A stretch of 9,087 bases of DNA from Colimorpha_A sp045591885. Its GTDB lineage: Bacteria; Bacillota; Clostridia; Oscillospirales; CAG-272. Location: contig JAZNTT010000027.1 of NCBI GenBank assembly GCA_045591885.1, positions 1-9,087 of the forward strand, read 5' to 3'. Each line of letters starts with the position of its first letter. The stretch's first letter is position 1. Of this stretch, positions 1-6,381 are shown piece after piece. The translations under genes and the position numbers were made by a program. Under the pieces are notes generated by a model, which saw only the letters and a program-made list of their open reading frames with translations, made no database searches and was not told the DNA's origin.

Positions 1-59
1 TGGCGGAAAGCCAGACGGCCGATACGGCCGAATCCGTTAATAGCAACTTTTACAGACAT
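1..59 (-). CDS. gapA: Glyceraldehyde-3-phosphate dehydrogenase, N-terminal 19 codons only
   Basis: The minus-strand ATG at 59-57 opens a frame reading MSVKVAINGFGRIGRLAFR before the window ends. This is the highly conserved NAD-binding start of type I GAPDH, with the GxGRIGR dinucleotide loop visible. The enzyme oxidises glyceraldehyde-3-phosphate to 1,3-bisphosphoglycerate in glycolysis, in the cytoplasm. A strong ribosome site, AAAGGAG at 74-68, sits 8 bases upstream of the start. The gene lies downstream of mltG on the same strand, separated by about 130 AT-rich bases holding a hairpin and a likely promoter, so it is probably its own transcription unit. Only the start is visible, so the catalytic Cys cannot be checked. 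Confidence 0.92.
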   Translation of the reverse strand, partial: MSVKVAINGFGRIGRLAFR

Positions 60-109
60 GGTGAATTCTCCTTTATATTTAAATAATTATTTTTTCTTAC
101 CAAATCAGT

Positions 110-138
110 ATTTTACTATAAAATCCCTATTTATACAA
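110..138 (-). promoter_or_regulatory. Probable gapA promoter
   Basis: On the minus strand, TTGTAT (138-133), a 17-base spacer and TAAAAT (115-110) form a fair sigma-A promoter. It would start transcription near 103, giving a leader of about 44 bases before gapA. The -35 box and spacer lie inside the hairpin at 120-153, so termination of mltG and initiation of gapA would share DNA. Confidence 0.45.
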
Positions 139-153
139 TACAGTAGGGATTTT
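120..153 (-). terminator. Hairpin between mltG and gapA, candidate terminator
   Basis: AAAATCCCTA (120-129) and TAGGGATTTT (144-153) are perfectly complementary around a 14-base loop. On the minus strand the stem ends in TTTTATAG, a modest U tract suiting termination after mltG (stop at 191). The plus strand has a longer T run after it, but no plus-strand gene ends here. The GC content is low for a strong terminator, so some read-through into gapA is possible. Confidence 0.5.
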
Positions 154-190
154 ATTTTCATTTTTTTTACAAAATTTGTATTTATTGTAT

Positions 191-1555
191 TTATTCGCCG
201 TCTCCGAAGGCAATTTTTTTGTTCTCTTCGTGCTCTTTTTCGGTTTTAGCGAACAGATTATAGCCGTCCTTTTTTGCAACGAAGTAATAATACTTAGTGC
301 TTTCGGGATAAATAGCATAGTTGATTGCGAGGAAGGTCGGGTTAGAGATCGGTCCGGGGGGCAATCCCTTGTACTTACGGGTGTTATAAGGGTCGTCCAT
401 GTTGAGGATTTCCGCAGTCAGCTTTTCGGGCGGATCGTCCTGAAGGATGTAGTAGAACGTCGCGTCAGATCCGAGGAATCCGCCTGTCTCGCGGCCCGGG
501 TTGTTAAGACGATTATTGAATACCGAAGAGATTGTTCCGTATTCTACGTCGTGATATGCTTCCATCATGACGAGAGACGCGAGGTTAACGATCTCATCGA
601 AGGTCTTGCCGCGTGCGGCACAAAGATTGTTGATCTTCTCAATATAATCGTTACCCTTTGCAGTACAGTTCTTAAAGGTCTGCTTCATCTTTACGTCAAA
701 GTTTTTGAGCATCTTGTTTATGATCGTGACTGCGCTTGCGTTTGAATAGTAATAGTAGGTGTCGGGGTAGAGATAGCCTTCAAGACGGCACTTTCTCAGT
801 GGGCTGATGTTTTCGTCCAACTGTTTTATGAACCAGTAATTGAATTCATAATTCTCGATTACGTCATAAAGCTCCTCTCTCGACGAGAGATGATACTTAT
901 CAACAAGGGTATCGACGATCTCCTTGACCGTATAGCCCTCGGGGATCGTTACGATGACCGTTTCGGCTTTGGCGTTGTTTTTCTTTGCAAAAACTCTTAT
1001 CAACTGATCGTAGTTCATAGAAGGAGAAACAGTATACTCACCTGCGACCAGCGTGGGGCTTTTGTCGCGGAGCTTTGCGTACATATCAAATACCCACGCA
1101 TATTCGATTACGCCGTTTTCCTCAAGGACCTTGCCAAGCTCCTTGATAGAAGTTCCTTCTCCGATGGTTACGGTGATCTCATCGTCGGGCTTTACGAAAG
1201 CAAAAATGTCATTTCCTCCGACTATAAGGAAGTAGGAAAGGAAGCCGGATACGACGAGAATGGAAACGATATAAATTACCGCCTTGACGAGGCTCGATAC
1301 GGCAGTAGATCCGCCGCCGTTAAAATCGTCATCATCGTCATCATCCTGTCGATTTGCTGCCGATAATTTTGAAGCACTTGACGGACGGCTTGACGAGGGA
1401 TAATGCGGCTCTTTTCTTTTTGCGGGGTGCGTAGCGTTAGCTTGCTGAGTTGACGGCTTTTTCGTCGGAGCTCTTCGCGCAACCGGCACACGGCGATTCT
1501 CACCGCTTGAACCGGCAGGTCGGCGTTTGCCCGTGCTGTTTTGTTGTGTATTCAT
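191..1555 (-). CDS. mltG: MltG/YceG-like endolytic murein transglycosylase
   Basis: A 454-residue protein of the YceG/MltG family. MltG is a membrane-anchored lytic transglycosylase that cuts nascent peptidoglycan strands and is thought to act as a terminase of glycan elongation. Residues 1-86 form a Lys/Arg/Pro/Ser-rich cytoplasmic tail ending in seven consecutive Asp (71-77). A single transmembrane segment spans about 88-113. The extracellular part has a LysM-like region (about 125-260) and then the catalytic region. ASLVMMEA (326-333) matches the family's ASIVEKE motif, with Glu332 as the expected catalytic acid. SSVFNNRL (343-350), the LGSDATFYY segment and YNTRKYKGLPPGPISNP (390-406) are all typical. 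The ATG at 1555 has GAGGT 8 bases upstream. It is the last gene of the aroQ operon, 23 bases after the CPBP gene. The long charged tail is common in Gram-positive MltG but poorly conserved. Confidence 0.93.
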   Translation of the reverse strand: MNTQQNSTGKRRPAGSSGENRRVPVARRAPTKKPSTQQANATHPAKRKEPHYPSSSRPSSASKLSAANRQDDDDDDDFNGGGSTAVSSLVKAVIYIVSILVVSGFLSYFLIVGGNDIFAFVKPDDEITVTIGEGTSIKELGKVLEENGVIEYAWVFDMYAKLRDKSPTLVAGEYTVSPSMNYDQLIRVFAKKNNAKAETVIVTIPEGYTVKEIVDTLVDKYHLSSREELYDVIENYEFNYWFIKQLDENISPLRKCRLEGYLYPDTYYYYSNASAVTIINKMLKNFDVKMKQTFKNCTAKGNDYIEKINNLCAARGKTFDEIVNLASLVMMEAYHDVEYGTISSVFNNRLNNPGRETGGFLGSDATFYYILQDDPPEKLTAEILNMDDPYNTRKYKGLPPGPISNPTFLAINYAIYPESTKYYYFVAKKDGYNLFAKTEKEHEENKKIAFGDGE

Positions 1556-1578
1556 ATAAGATTACCTCATTTGTTCAG

Positions 1579-2571
1579 TTACAGCTCGGTAAGAACTGCG
1601 ACTGCGAATATGATAATGCAAACGATAAGAGATGGCGAAAAAAACGCCTCTATCGCAAGCTTTGTTTTTTCACTAACCACTTTTTTAGACGAGCTTCCTT
1701 CCTCTGCCGCTTCCGTTGCCGCAATATCGGGAGTTTTGCCGTCATCGGATTTTTTTAGCAGATAGGAGGGAGAGGGCGCACCGCTTTTTCCCATCTGCCG
1801 TAAGATGTGTTCAAATTCGCTGAACATTATTACGCTGAGGACGAGGAAAAGGAGCGCAAACGTAAATACGCTGATGATCTTGTTCGACGGATCGGACAGC
1901 GTTTTGATAATATATTTTTCACCGAAAACGGTGTAAATATTAAACGCAAGATGTGCAATAAATGCCGAAAGCGACGAGCCGGTGGCGTAAGTGAGCATGC
2001 AGAGCACTATCGCACTGAAAAACCTGATCGGGAAGCTCTCGACGGTGAAAAAAAGCATTGAGGAGAGGAGCGAGGTGATTATGGTCGCGTTTATCGCGCC
2101 GTAACCTCCTTCATTGTACTCGGTAAGCATTATCGATCGGAAAACGAACTCGTCGATCAGTGCAGGGATAATTGCGAATGCCGCCGCTGCAAAAAGGAAG
2201 TTGTATTCGGTGGCACCCGTGATGTAGCTTTCAAACGGAGAGATCGAAAAGCTGTTCATCTTGAAAACGTATATCTGCGCAAACCTTATAAGCACCGATC
2301 CGAAAACAAGAACGAGTGAAGCAACTATCACGCTTCCGAACTTTGACGGAGCTATAAGACGGATATTCATTTTTGAGGTGTAACCGACACCCTTGAGACG
2401 GCAGAAAAGTATTGCAGGTATAACGAATATCAGAAGCTGGACAATGATTACCGACAAATATTCGTTTCCGCCTGCGCCGGTCAGCTTTTCACGAAAAAAA
2501 TCGGTTCCAAGGAACAGTATGTAAATTATTGATGCGAAAAGCGGAGTGGAAAACGAGGCTTTCATTTTCAT
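1579..2571 (-). CDS. CPBP (CAAX protease/bacteriocin-processing) family membrane protein with variant active site
   Basis: A 330-residue protein with about eight hydrophobic segments and the core of the CPBP (Abi, CaaX protease-like) family. Active members are intramembrane metallopeptidases with three motifs: EExxxR, FxxxH and HxxxN. Here motif 1 reads DEFVFR (140-145, Asp in place of the first Glu). Motif 2 appears as FFTVE (174-178, Glu where His is expected). Motif 3 is intact as HLAFN (207-211). After residue 250 comes a Ser/Lys/Glu-rich cytoplasmic stretch (about 258-303), then a final membrane helix. The start overlaps the cyclo-ligase stop by four bases (ATGA), implying translational coupling; a GGGAG element lies 13 bases upstream. 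Family membership is clear, protease activity doubtful. The substrate is unknown. Position before mltG suggests envelope function, which is inference. Confidence 0.85.
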   Translation of the reverse strand: MKMKASFSTPLFASIIYILFLGTDFFREKLTGAGGNEYLSVIIVQLLIFVIPAILFCRLKGVGYTSKMNIRLIAPSKFGSVIVASLVLVFGSVLIRFAQIYVFKMNSFSISPFESYITGATEYNFLFAAAAFAIIPALIDEFVFRSIMLTEYNEGGYGAINATIITSLLSSMLFFTVESFPIRFFSAIVLCMLTYATGSSLSAFIAHLAFNIYTVFGEKYIIKTLSDPSNKIISVFTFALLFLVLSVIMFSEFEHILRQMGKSGAPSPSYLLKKSDDGKTPDIAATEAAEEGSSSKKVVSEKTKLAIEAFFSPSLIVCIIIFAVAVLTEL

Positions 2572-3149
2572 ATCGTTGAAAACGCTCCCTTCTCGGTAAC
2601 GATAAGAGAAACGTGCTTGTCGAAGCGCCCGCGGGGAACCGCGGAACGAAGCAGCTTGTCGAACGTCACGCCAACGGATGTACCGCCAAAGTCATTAAGA
2701 TATCTGTCGTAATAGCCCTTGCCGTAGCCGACACGGTAGCCGTGGCGGTCAAAGCAGACGGCGGGGATTATTATCAGATCGTTTTTGTCCTTTGAGGGAG
2801 TGTAAACAGGAAGCTCAAGGGGCGGTTCGGGGATTCCGTAACTGCCTTCCTTAAGCTCGCTCAGGTCTGAGACAAGATGATACGTCATCGTCGAGCTTTC
2901 GGTGTCGCAAAGCGGAAAGGCAACCTTTTTGCCCGCCTTTATCGCCGCATCGGCAAGAGGCAGAACGTTCAGCTCACCCTTTATCGGATAATATAAAAGC
3001 ACTGTTTCGGCAAAGCGGAACGATGCAAGCGAAAGGAGCTTCATTACGACGGCGGCTTCCGCTTCTTTTCTTTCGTCATTCGAAATCTCTTTGCGAAGCG
3101 CCAAAAGCTCTTCGCGAAGCTGCTTTTTTTCTTCCTTAAGTGTTATCAA
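2568..3149 (-). CDS. ygfA: 5-formyltetrahydrofolate cyclo-ligase (MTHFS)
   Basis: A 193-residue protein of normal family length. It converts 5-formyl-THF with ATP to 5,10-methenyl-THF, returning the storage folate to the one-carbon pool in the cytoplasm. N-terminal KKQLREELLALRK (8-20) fits the ATP/folate-binding helix. YYPIKGELNVLPL (53-65), KKVAFPLC (74-81), SYGIPEP (103-109) and the signature from PAVCFDRHGYRVGYGKGYYD (129-148) are all recognisable; the last is the phosphate/folate-binding loop. The start codon is TTG at 3149, chosen because the alignable protein begins there and a near-perfect AAAGGAGG lies 8 bases upstream. Its stop overlaps the CPBP start. It follows the DJ-1 gene after a 141-base gap holding a palindromic repeat, so it may have lower or separate expression. 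Confidence 0.94.
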   Translation of the reverse strand: MITLKEEKKQLREELLALRKEISNDERKEAEAAVVMKLLSLASFRFAETVLLYYPIKGELNVLPLADAAIKAGKKVAFPLCDTESSTMTYHLVSDLSELKEGSYGIPEPPLELPVYTPSKDKNDLIIIPAVCFDRHGYRVGYGKGYYDRYLNDFGGTSVGVTFDKLLRSAVPRGRFDKHVSLIVTEKGAFSTI

Positions 3150-3157
3150 AGCGCCGT

Positions 3158-3165
3158 CCTCCTTT
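3158..3165 (-). promoter_or_regulatory. Ribosome binding site fixing the TTG start of the cyclo-ligase
   Basis: AAAGGAGG (3165-3158 on the minus strand) matches the anti-Shine-Dalgarno sequence almost fully and ends 8 bases before the TTG at 3149-3147. No ATG or GTG is as well placed, so the TTG is the start. Confidence 0.85.
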
Positions 3166-3201
3166 CGTGGATTTTTTCGTATAAGTGCAGTTTGGTTTAT
3201 C

Positions 3202-3274
3202 TTGTAGGGGGGACCATTGGTCGCCCGTTTAAAATTGTGTTCTTTTCTCGGGCGACCAATGGTCGCCCCTACAA
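3202..3274. repeat. Nested palindromic repeat (MITE- or REP-like) between DJ-1 and cyclo-ligase genes
   Basis: Two 26-base arms, 3202-3227 and 3249-3274, are inverted copies differing at one position and flanking a 21-base spacer. Each arm contains a second near-palindrome, GGGCGACCAATGGTCGCCC in the right arm, so each arm can fold alone or with its partner. The outer ends are TTGTAGGGG and CCCCTACAA. Such elements are typically intergenic and multicopy in Clostridia-like genomes. In the transcript it would form a very stable hairpin between two cistrons. It lacks a U tract on the minus side, so partial termination or RNA stabilisation are both possible. No transposase is present. Confidence 0.85.
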
Positions 3275-3290
3275 TCGGTTTTCTGAATCC

Positions 3291-3830
3291 TTACGCAATT
3301 ATCGACTTAAGTATCTCCTCTGCCTTTTCCTTACCGTAAAGGATCGAGACAAGCTCACACGAAAAGGGAAGAGCCGCGCCCATACCTGCGGCGGTAATTA
3401 TGTGACCGTCACGGACGCAATTTTTGTCAGATGCTTTTGCACCGATCAGCTTGTCTTCAAATCCGGGATAGCAGATCGCTTTTTTGCCCCTAAGCAGCCC
3501 AAGCTCGCCGAGAATAAACGGCGCGGCGCAGATAGCGCCTATCGGAATTTCCTTGTCGTTGCAAATGCACACAAGGTCACATACCTTCTTGCAAGCGCGC
3601 AGATTCGATGCACCTGGCATACCGCCGGGAAGAATCACCATATCGGGCAGAATATCACCGATCTCCGAAAGGGTAATGTCGGAGATAACCGTAACGCCGT
3701 TAGATGCCTTGACCGCCTTGTCGGAGGTAATACTGACAGTTTTTATGTCAGCACCTGCACGGCGGAGCATATCGACGGGAGTCATCGCCTCAACAAGCTC
3801 GAACCCGTCAGCCAAAAATTCGTATATCAT
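3291..3830 (-). CDS. DJ-1/PfpI family protein (ThiJ/YajL-like)
   Basis: A 179-residue single-domain protein starting MIYEFLADGFELVEAMTPVD, the characteristic start of DJ-1/YajL proteins. Glu14 and the nucleophile-elbow Cys101 in AICAAP (99-104) form the conserved acid/Cys pair. LPGGMPGA (67-74) forms the usual glycine-rich loop. Members act as redox-responsive chaperones, glyoxalases or are reported as deglycases; the exact activity here is not readable. The frame is open for 17 more codons upstream, but those overlap the kinase gene and do not match the family. The ATG at 3830 has GAGGT just upstream, overlapping the kinase stop codon. It sits 7 bases after that stop, so translation is probably coupled. 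Confidence 0.92.
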   Translation of the reverse strand: MIYEFLADGFELVEAMTPVDMLRRAGADIKTVSITSDKAVKASNGVTVISDITLSEIGDILPDMVILPGGMPGASNLRACKKVCDLVCICNDKEIPIGAICAAPFILGELGLLRGKKAICYPGFEDKLIGAKASDKNCVRDGHIITAAGMGAALPFSCELVSILYGKEKAEEILKSIIA

Positions 3831-3837
3831 ATTTACC

Positions 3838-4497
3838 TCAATAACCGAGCGACGAGAGCACCTGCTCGGAAATTTCCTCAATAGTGAGAGGCTCCTCGCC
3901 GTTGTAACAGCAGATTCTCGACCAATTCAGACGGTCGGACGCATAAAGTGCCGCCTCATAGCTCTTGTAGAGAAACTCTCCGTCGTTTTCGTGAATATCG
4001 GTTGCACGTCCCGTTTTTTCGGAACGGCTCTTTATGAGCTTGTAGGAAATGTCGGGGTGCATTTCAAGATATATGACCGCATCGGGCACGGGAATGCCGA
4101 GCTTGTAGAACTCGTAGTCCCAAAGCCAGGAAAGAAAACCGTTCCACTGATCCTTCGGAAGCTTTGAAAGCTGATGAACGGCGTTCGCCGTCGTGTATCT
4201 GTTTGCGATAACGACGGTGTCGGGATCGTCAATATCCTTTTTCCAGTCAGTACGGTATGAAAGATATCTGTCGGCGGCAAAGAAGCTCGACGCGGCGTAA
4301 GCATTCGTGTCCTCGGGACGCGAGCCAAGCTCGCCGTTAAGATACTTCTTTACGAAAAGCGAGCTGTCGTTTTCGTAGCAGGGGAAGGAGATATATCTGA
4401 CCTTAACGCCCATTTCTTCAAGATGCTTCTTGAGGATCAAGCTCTGCGTTTCCTTGCCCGAGCCGTCAAGTCCGTCGATTACAATAAATCTACCCAT
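3838..4497 (-). CDS. tmk: Thymidylate kinase family protein with Glu in the Walker A position
   Basis: A 219-residue P-loop kinase. dTMP kinase phosphorylates dTMP to dTDP with ATP in the cytoplasm. Motifs in order are MGRFIVIDGLDGSGKETQ (1-18) with the P-loop at 9-16, FFAADRY (72-78) for the DR motif, NRYTTANAVHQ (99-109) and a lid-like region SRSEKTGRATDIHEND (157-172). The P-loop reads GLDGSGKE: the residue after the invariant Lys15 is Glu16, not Ser/Thr. The frame continues 51 codons upstream of the ATG at 4497, but that part is antiparallel-frame sequence within aroQ. The TGATATG junction puts the start one base after the aroQ stop, and only a weak AAGAAG site precedes it, so it is probably coupled to aroQ. 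A related deoxynucleoside kinase is a possible alternative. Confidence 0.87.
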   Translation of the reverse strand: MGRFIVIDGLDGSGKETQSLILKKHLEEMGVKVRYISFPCYENDSSLFVKKYLNGELGSRPEDTNAYAASSFFAADRYLSYRTDWKKDIDDPDTVVIANRYTTANAVHQLSKLPKDQWNGFLSWLWDYEFYKLGIPVPDAVIYLEMHPDISYKLIKSRSEKTGRATDIHENDGEFLYKSYEAALYASDRLNWSRICCYNGEEPLTIEEISEQVLSSLGY

Positions 4498-4498
4498 A

Positions 4499-4948
4499 TC
4501 AGTTCTTCTTAAAGCGCTCGATAAGAGCCGCGAGCGCGAGATGATAGCTGAACGAGCCGAAGCCGGAAATACTTCCGATACAAACGGGAGCGATGACCGA
4601 CGTATGACGAAACTCCTCGCGTGCATGGACGTTCGACATGTGTACCTCAACGGTCGGAACGCTTACCGCCGCGATAGCATCGCGGATAGCGTATGAATAG
4701 TGCGTAAACGCACCCGCATTGAGAATGATGCCGTCGAAATTGTCGATTGCACTGTGAATATAGTCAATGATGTCACCCTCGTGATTCGACTGGAAAAATA
4801 CCGTGTCGATTCCGAGCGAAGAAGCCGCTTCGGAAAGCGCGGAGTTTATTTCGTCAAGGGTTGCACTGCCGTAATGAGTCGGCTCGCGAAGCCCTGTAAG
4901 ATTAAGATTCGGGCCGTTAAGCACGAGGATCTTGTAGGAGAAGCTCAT
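4499..4948 (-). CDS. aroQ: Type II 3-dehydroquinate dehydratase
   Basis: A 149-residue protein of standard type II dehydroquinase length. It dehydrates 3-dehydroquinate to 3-dehydroshikimate in the shikimate pathway and forms dodecamers in known members. NGPNLNLTGLREPTHYG (11-27) contains the catalytic Arg21 and Tyr26 on the flexible lid. QSNHEGDIID, NAGAFTHYSYAIRDAI and VEVHMSNVHAREEFRHTSVI follow, supplying the Asn and His of the active site. The ATG at 4948 has AAAGGAA 8 bases upstream. It is the first gene of the operon, about 33 bases downstream of the predicted transcription start. No other shikimate gene is in view. Confidence 0.96.
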   Translation of the reverse strand: MSFSYKILVLNGPNLNLTGLREPTHYGSATLDEINSALSEAASSLGIDTVFFQSNHEGDIIDYIHSAIDNFDGIILNAGAFTHYSYAIRDAIAAVSVPTVEVHMSNVHAREEFRHTSVIAPVCIGSISGFGSFSYHLALAALIERFKKN

Positions 4949-4987
4949 AATAACACTTCCTTTATTACATATAATTACTCAAAATAC

Positions 4988-5016
4988 ATTATACACCATA
5001 GCCCTCGAAAAGTCAA
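4988..5016 (-). promoter_or_regulatory. Sigma-A promoter of the aroQ-to-mltG operon
   Basis: Minus strand TTGACT (5016-5011), a 17-base spacer and TATAAT (4993-4988). Transcription would start near 4981, leaving a short leader before aroQ at 4948. It lies directly behind the terminator at 5051-5085, isolating this operon from the one upstream. Confidence 0.88.
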
Positions 5017-5050
5017 TAGAGAGGGGACGAATCAAAAATGTCAGAATTAT

Positions 5051-5085
5051 AAAAATTTCCCCGCGGATTTTCCGCGGGGAAATTT
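5051..5085 (-). terminator. Rho-independent terminator of the CHAT-like/lipoprotein operon
   Basis: AAATTTCCCCGCGG (5053-5066) pairs perfectly with CCGCGGGGAAATTT (5072-5085) around a five-base loop. On the minus strand the stem is followed by TTTTTATAATT. It starts 5 bases after the stop codon at 5091-5093. Confidence 0.92.
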
Positions 5086-5090
5086 AAGTA

Positions 5091-5585
5091 TCACGGGAAT
5101 TTTTGTTTGGCGTCATAACCTACAAACCTTATTAGGAAATAATCCTTTTCCATTCTGAAACTTACTTCGGATGCGGATTCGTTCATATCGAATCTGTATT
5201 TCATCTTGCCGCCGTATTTGTCATAGAAACTTTTTCCCGTAGTTTTGTAACAGCGGTTTTTGGTCAATTTTAGCGTCTTCGATACGTAATCAATTATTGA
5301 TTCCTCATCGGTACAATCCGGGTTTAACGGGAGTTTGAATACAACGACGACGTTGGTCTGATCTCCCCATGCTCCCGGGACATTGGCTCCCTCTACAAAC
5401 TCTGCTTGATCAGTCGGAATAGATACTCCGTAAAAAATCCATATAAACTCAACCAAATCCCAAGTGAGACCGTTCTTTATTTTGGTGGCTTTATGAAACT
5501 CACAACCGCAAAATGAAAGGAGTAAGGCAAAAGTCAATACGATTGCAGTTGTTGTCGGTATTAACTTGGTCATTTTATGTCTCAT
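5091..5585 (-). CDS. Unknown lipoprotein, last gene of the CHAT-like operon
   Basis: A 164-residue protein of no family I recognise. Residues 1-28 look like a lipoprotein signal peptide: basic MRHKMTK, a hydrophobic stretch (about 11-25), then FCGC with Cys28 as the likely lipidated residue (Cys26 is a second candidate). The mature part is mixed, with aromatic-rich TWDLVEFIWIFYG (41-53), a VVVVFKLPL strand (79-87) and an alternating, beta-like C-terminal stretch after about 138. The ATG at 5585 is preferred over one at 5573 because AGGTGG lies 9 bases upstream. The start overlaps the end of the preceding lipoprotein frame by 11 bases, which ties the two together. The terminator follows at once. 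It is probably anchored outside the membrane; its role is unknown. Confidence 0.75.
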   Translation of the reverse strand: MRHKMTKLIPTTTAIVLTFALLLSFCGCEFHKATKIKNGLTWDLVEFIWIFYGVSIPTDQAEFVEGANVPGAWGDQTNVVVVFKLPLNPDCTDEESIIDYVSKTLKLTKNRCYKTTGKSFYDKYGGKMKYRFDMNESASEVSFRMEKDYFLIRFVGYDAKQKFP

Positions 5586-5882
5586 TGCTTATCACCACCT
5601 CATCGAAAGTGCCTGTGTATTTTTTGCCGTTGAATTTGACAGTGAATTCTTTTGGCGCGGTAGATTTGATTTTCTCTTCGTAAATATCCTTCTTTTCGTA
5701 GCTCCAAAGATCATACTCGTAAGCGTGTTTTCCGGCATCAGGATTAAAGGTTGTTTCGAGTACGGTTAAGTTTTCAAACTTGATAATCACCTTTTGATCC
5801 GTTTGATTTTGAGCACACCCGCGCCAATAAATGTCATCGCAGATATGACTAATAAGCTTGAAATTATTTTTATTATTTTCAT
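5575..5882 (-). pseudogene. Small lipoprotein gene broken by a one-base deletion in a G run
   Basis: From the ATG at 5882, preceded by AAAAGGAG 10 bases upstream, the frame reads MKIIKIISSLLVISAMTFIG, then Ala, Gly, and soon hits TGA. In the neighbouring frame the DNA reads CAQNQTDQKVIIKFENLT and stays open to the TAA at 5575-5577. One extra G in GGG at 5818-5820 joins the two into a 102-residue lipoprotein with lipobox GAGC and Cys23 as the lipidation site. This fusion explains both halves far better than the internal GTG at 5790, which has no ribosome site. The mature part is about 80 residues, polar and beta-like, ending KFNGKKYTGTFDEVVIS, with no recognised family. It lies between the CHAT-like gene and the second lipoprotein. 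The break could be mutation, phase variation, ribosomal frameshifting or an assembly error. Confidence 0.72.
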
Positions 5883-5904
5883 AATATACCTTCTCCTTTT
5901 CGCG

Positions 5905-6376
5905 TTAGTTAAAGGTTATGCTTCCGTTGCCGCAAACGACCGCTTTTGCCTCTCTGAACAACCCGTCCAAATTTTCACAAGCTTTGCTTACGGTAGTTCC
6001 GTTTGTAAACTGTTCAAAAAACGCTTTTGACCAATCTTCAATTTCGTCTTGATAAATAACTTTATCAAATCCGATGGCTACGGTTGCTCCTTTTTGAACG
6101 GCAACTTTAGGCAGGTTGTTCGTATTTTCGCCTCCTGCCCCGGTTTCGCAACCCAAAAATATCACAAGTTTCATGTGAGAAAGATCCAAACTGATCATCG
6201 AACTCGTGCTTTTAAAAAGTATCTCGTTTCCGGGCGTGTCGTTAATTACCATATAAGTGTGATCTATCATACCGGGCAAAAATTCGTTAGCTTTACCATG
6301 ACCGCAAATGACCAAAACATTGTTTGCTGGTGTCGAGTACGTTTGGCAATGAGCGTCTAAAAGTGATGTTTCTCAT
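5905..6376 (-). CDS. CHAT-like caspase-fold (clan CD) cysteine protease, frameshifted near its start
   Basis: The conserved frame covers 5905-6315 and shows a His/Cys pair: VICGHGKAN with the His, and about 50 residues later LVIFLGCETGAGG with the Cys. An Ala/Gly-rich turn (KVAVQKGATVAIGF) and a helix ending ACENL follow, as in CHAT and related clan CD peptidases, which cleave proteins. The only in-frame start is a TTG at 6315 with no ribosome site. An ATG at 6376 with GGAG 8 bases upstream reads MRNITF in another frame. Dropping one base at the T run (6359-6362) or the A after it joins them into 156 residues with His26 and Cys76. Few residues precede the His strand, so the N-terminal half of a usual CHAT domain is missing or reduced. 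No sensor domain or effector partner is visible; two lipoprotein genes follow. Confidence 0.65.
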
Positions 6377-6381
6377 AATAA

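Noticed and set aside
176..1366. Long plus-strand open frames opposite mltG
   Set aside because: They are antisense to a well-conserved gene, have no plausible ribosome sites and read as Val/Arg-rich composition-driven sequence.
3831..3881. 17-residue N-terminal extension of the DJ-1 protein
   Set aside because: It overlaps the kinase gene, and family members begin at the MIYEFLADG position, which has its own ribosome site.
3192..4167. Plus-strand frames opposite the DJ-1 and kinase genes
   Set aside because: They are shadows of conserved minus-strand genes, and one crosses the palindromic repeat.
4498..4650. 51-residue N-terminal extension of the kinase
   Set aside because: It overlaps aroQ coding sequence and does not resemble the family; the ATG at 4497 begins the conserved GRFIVIDG start.
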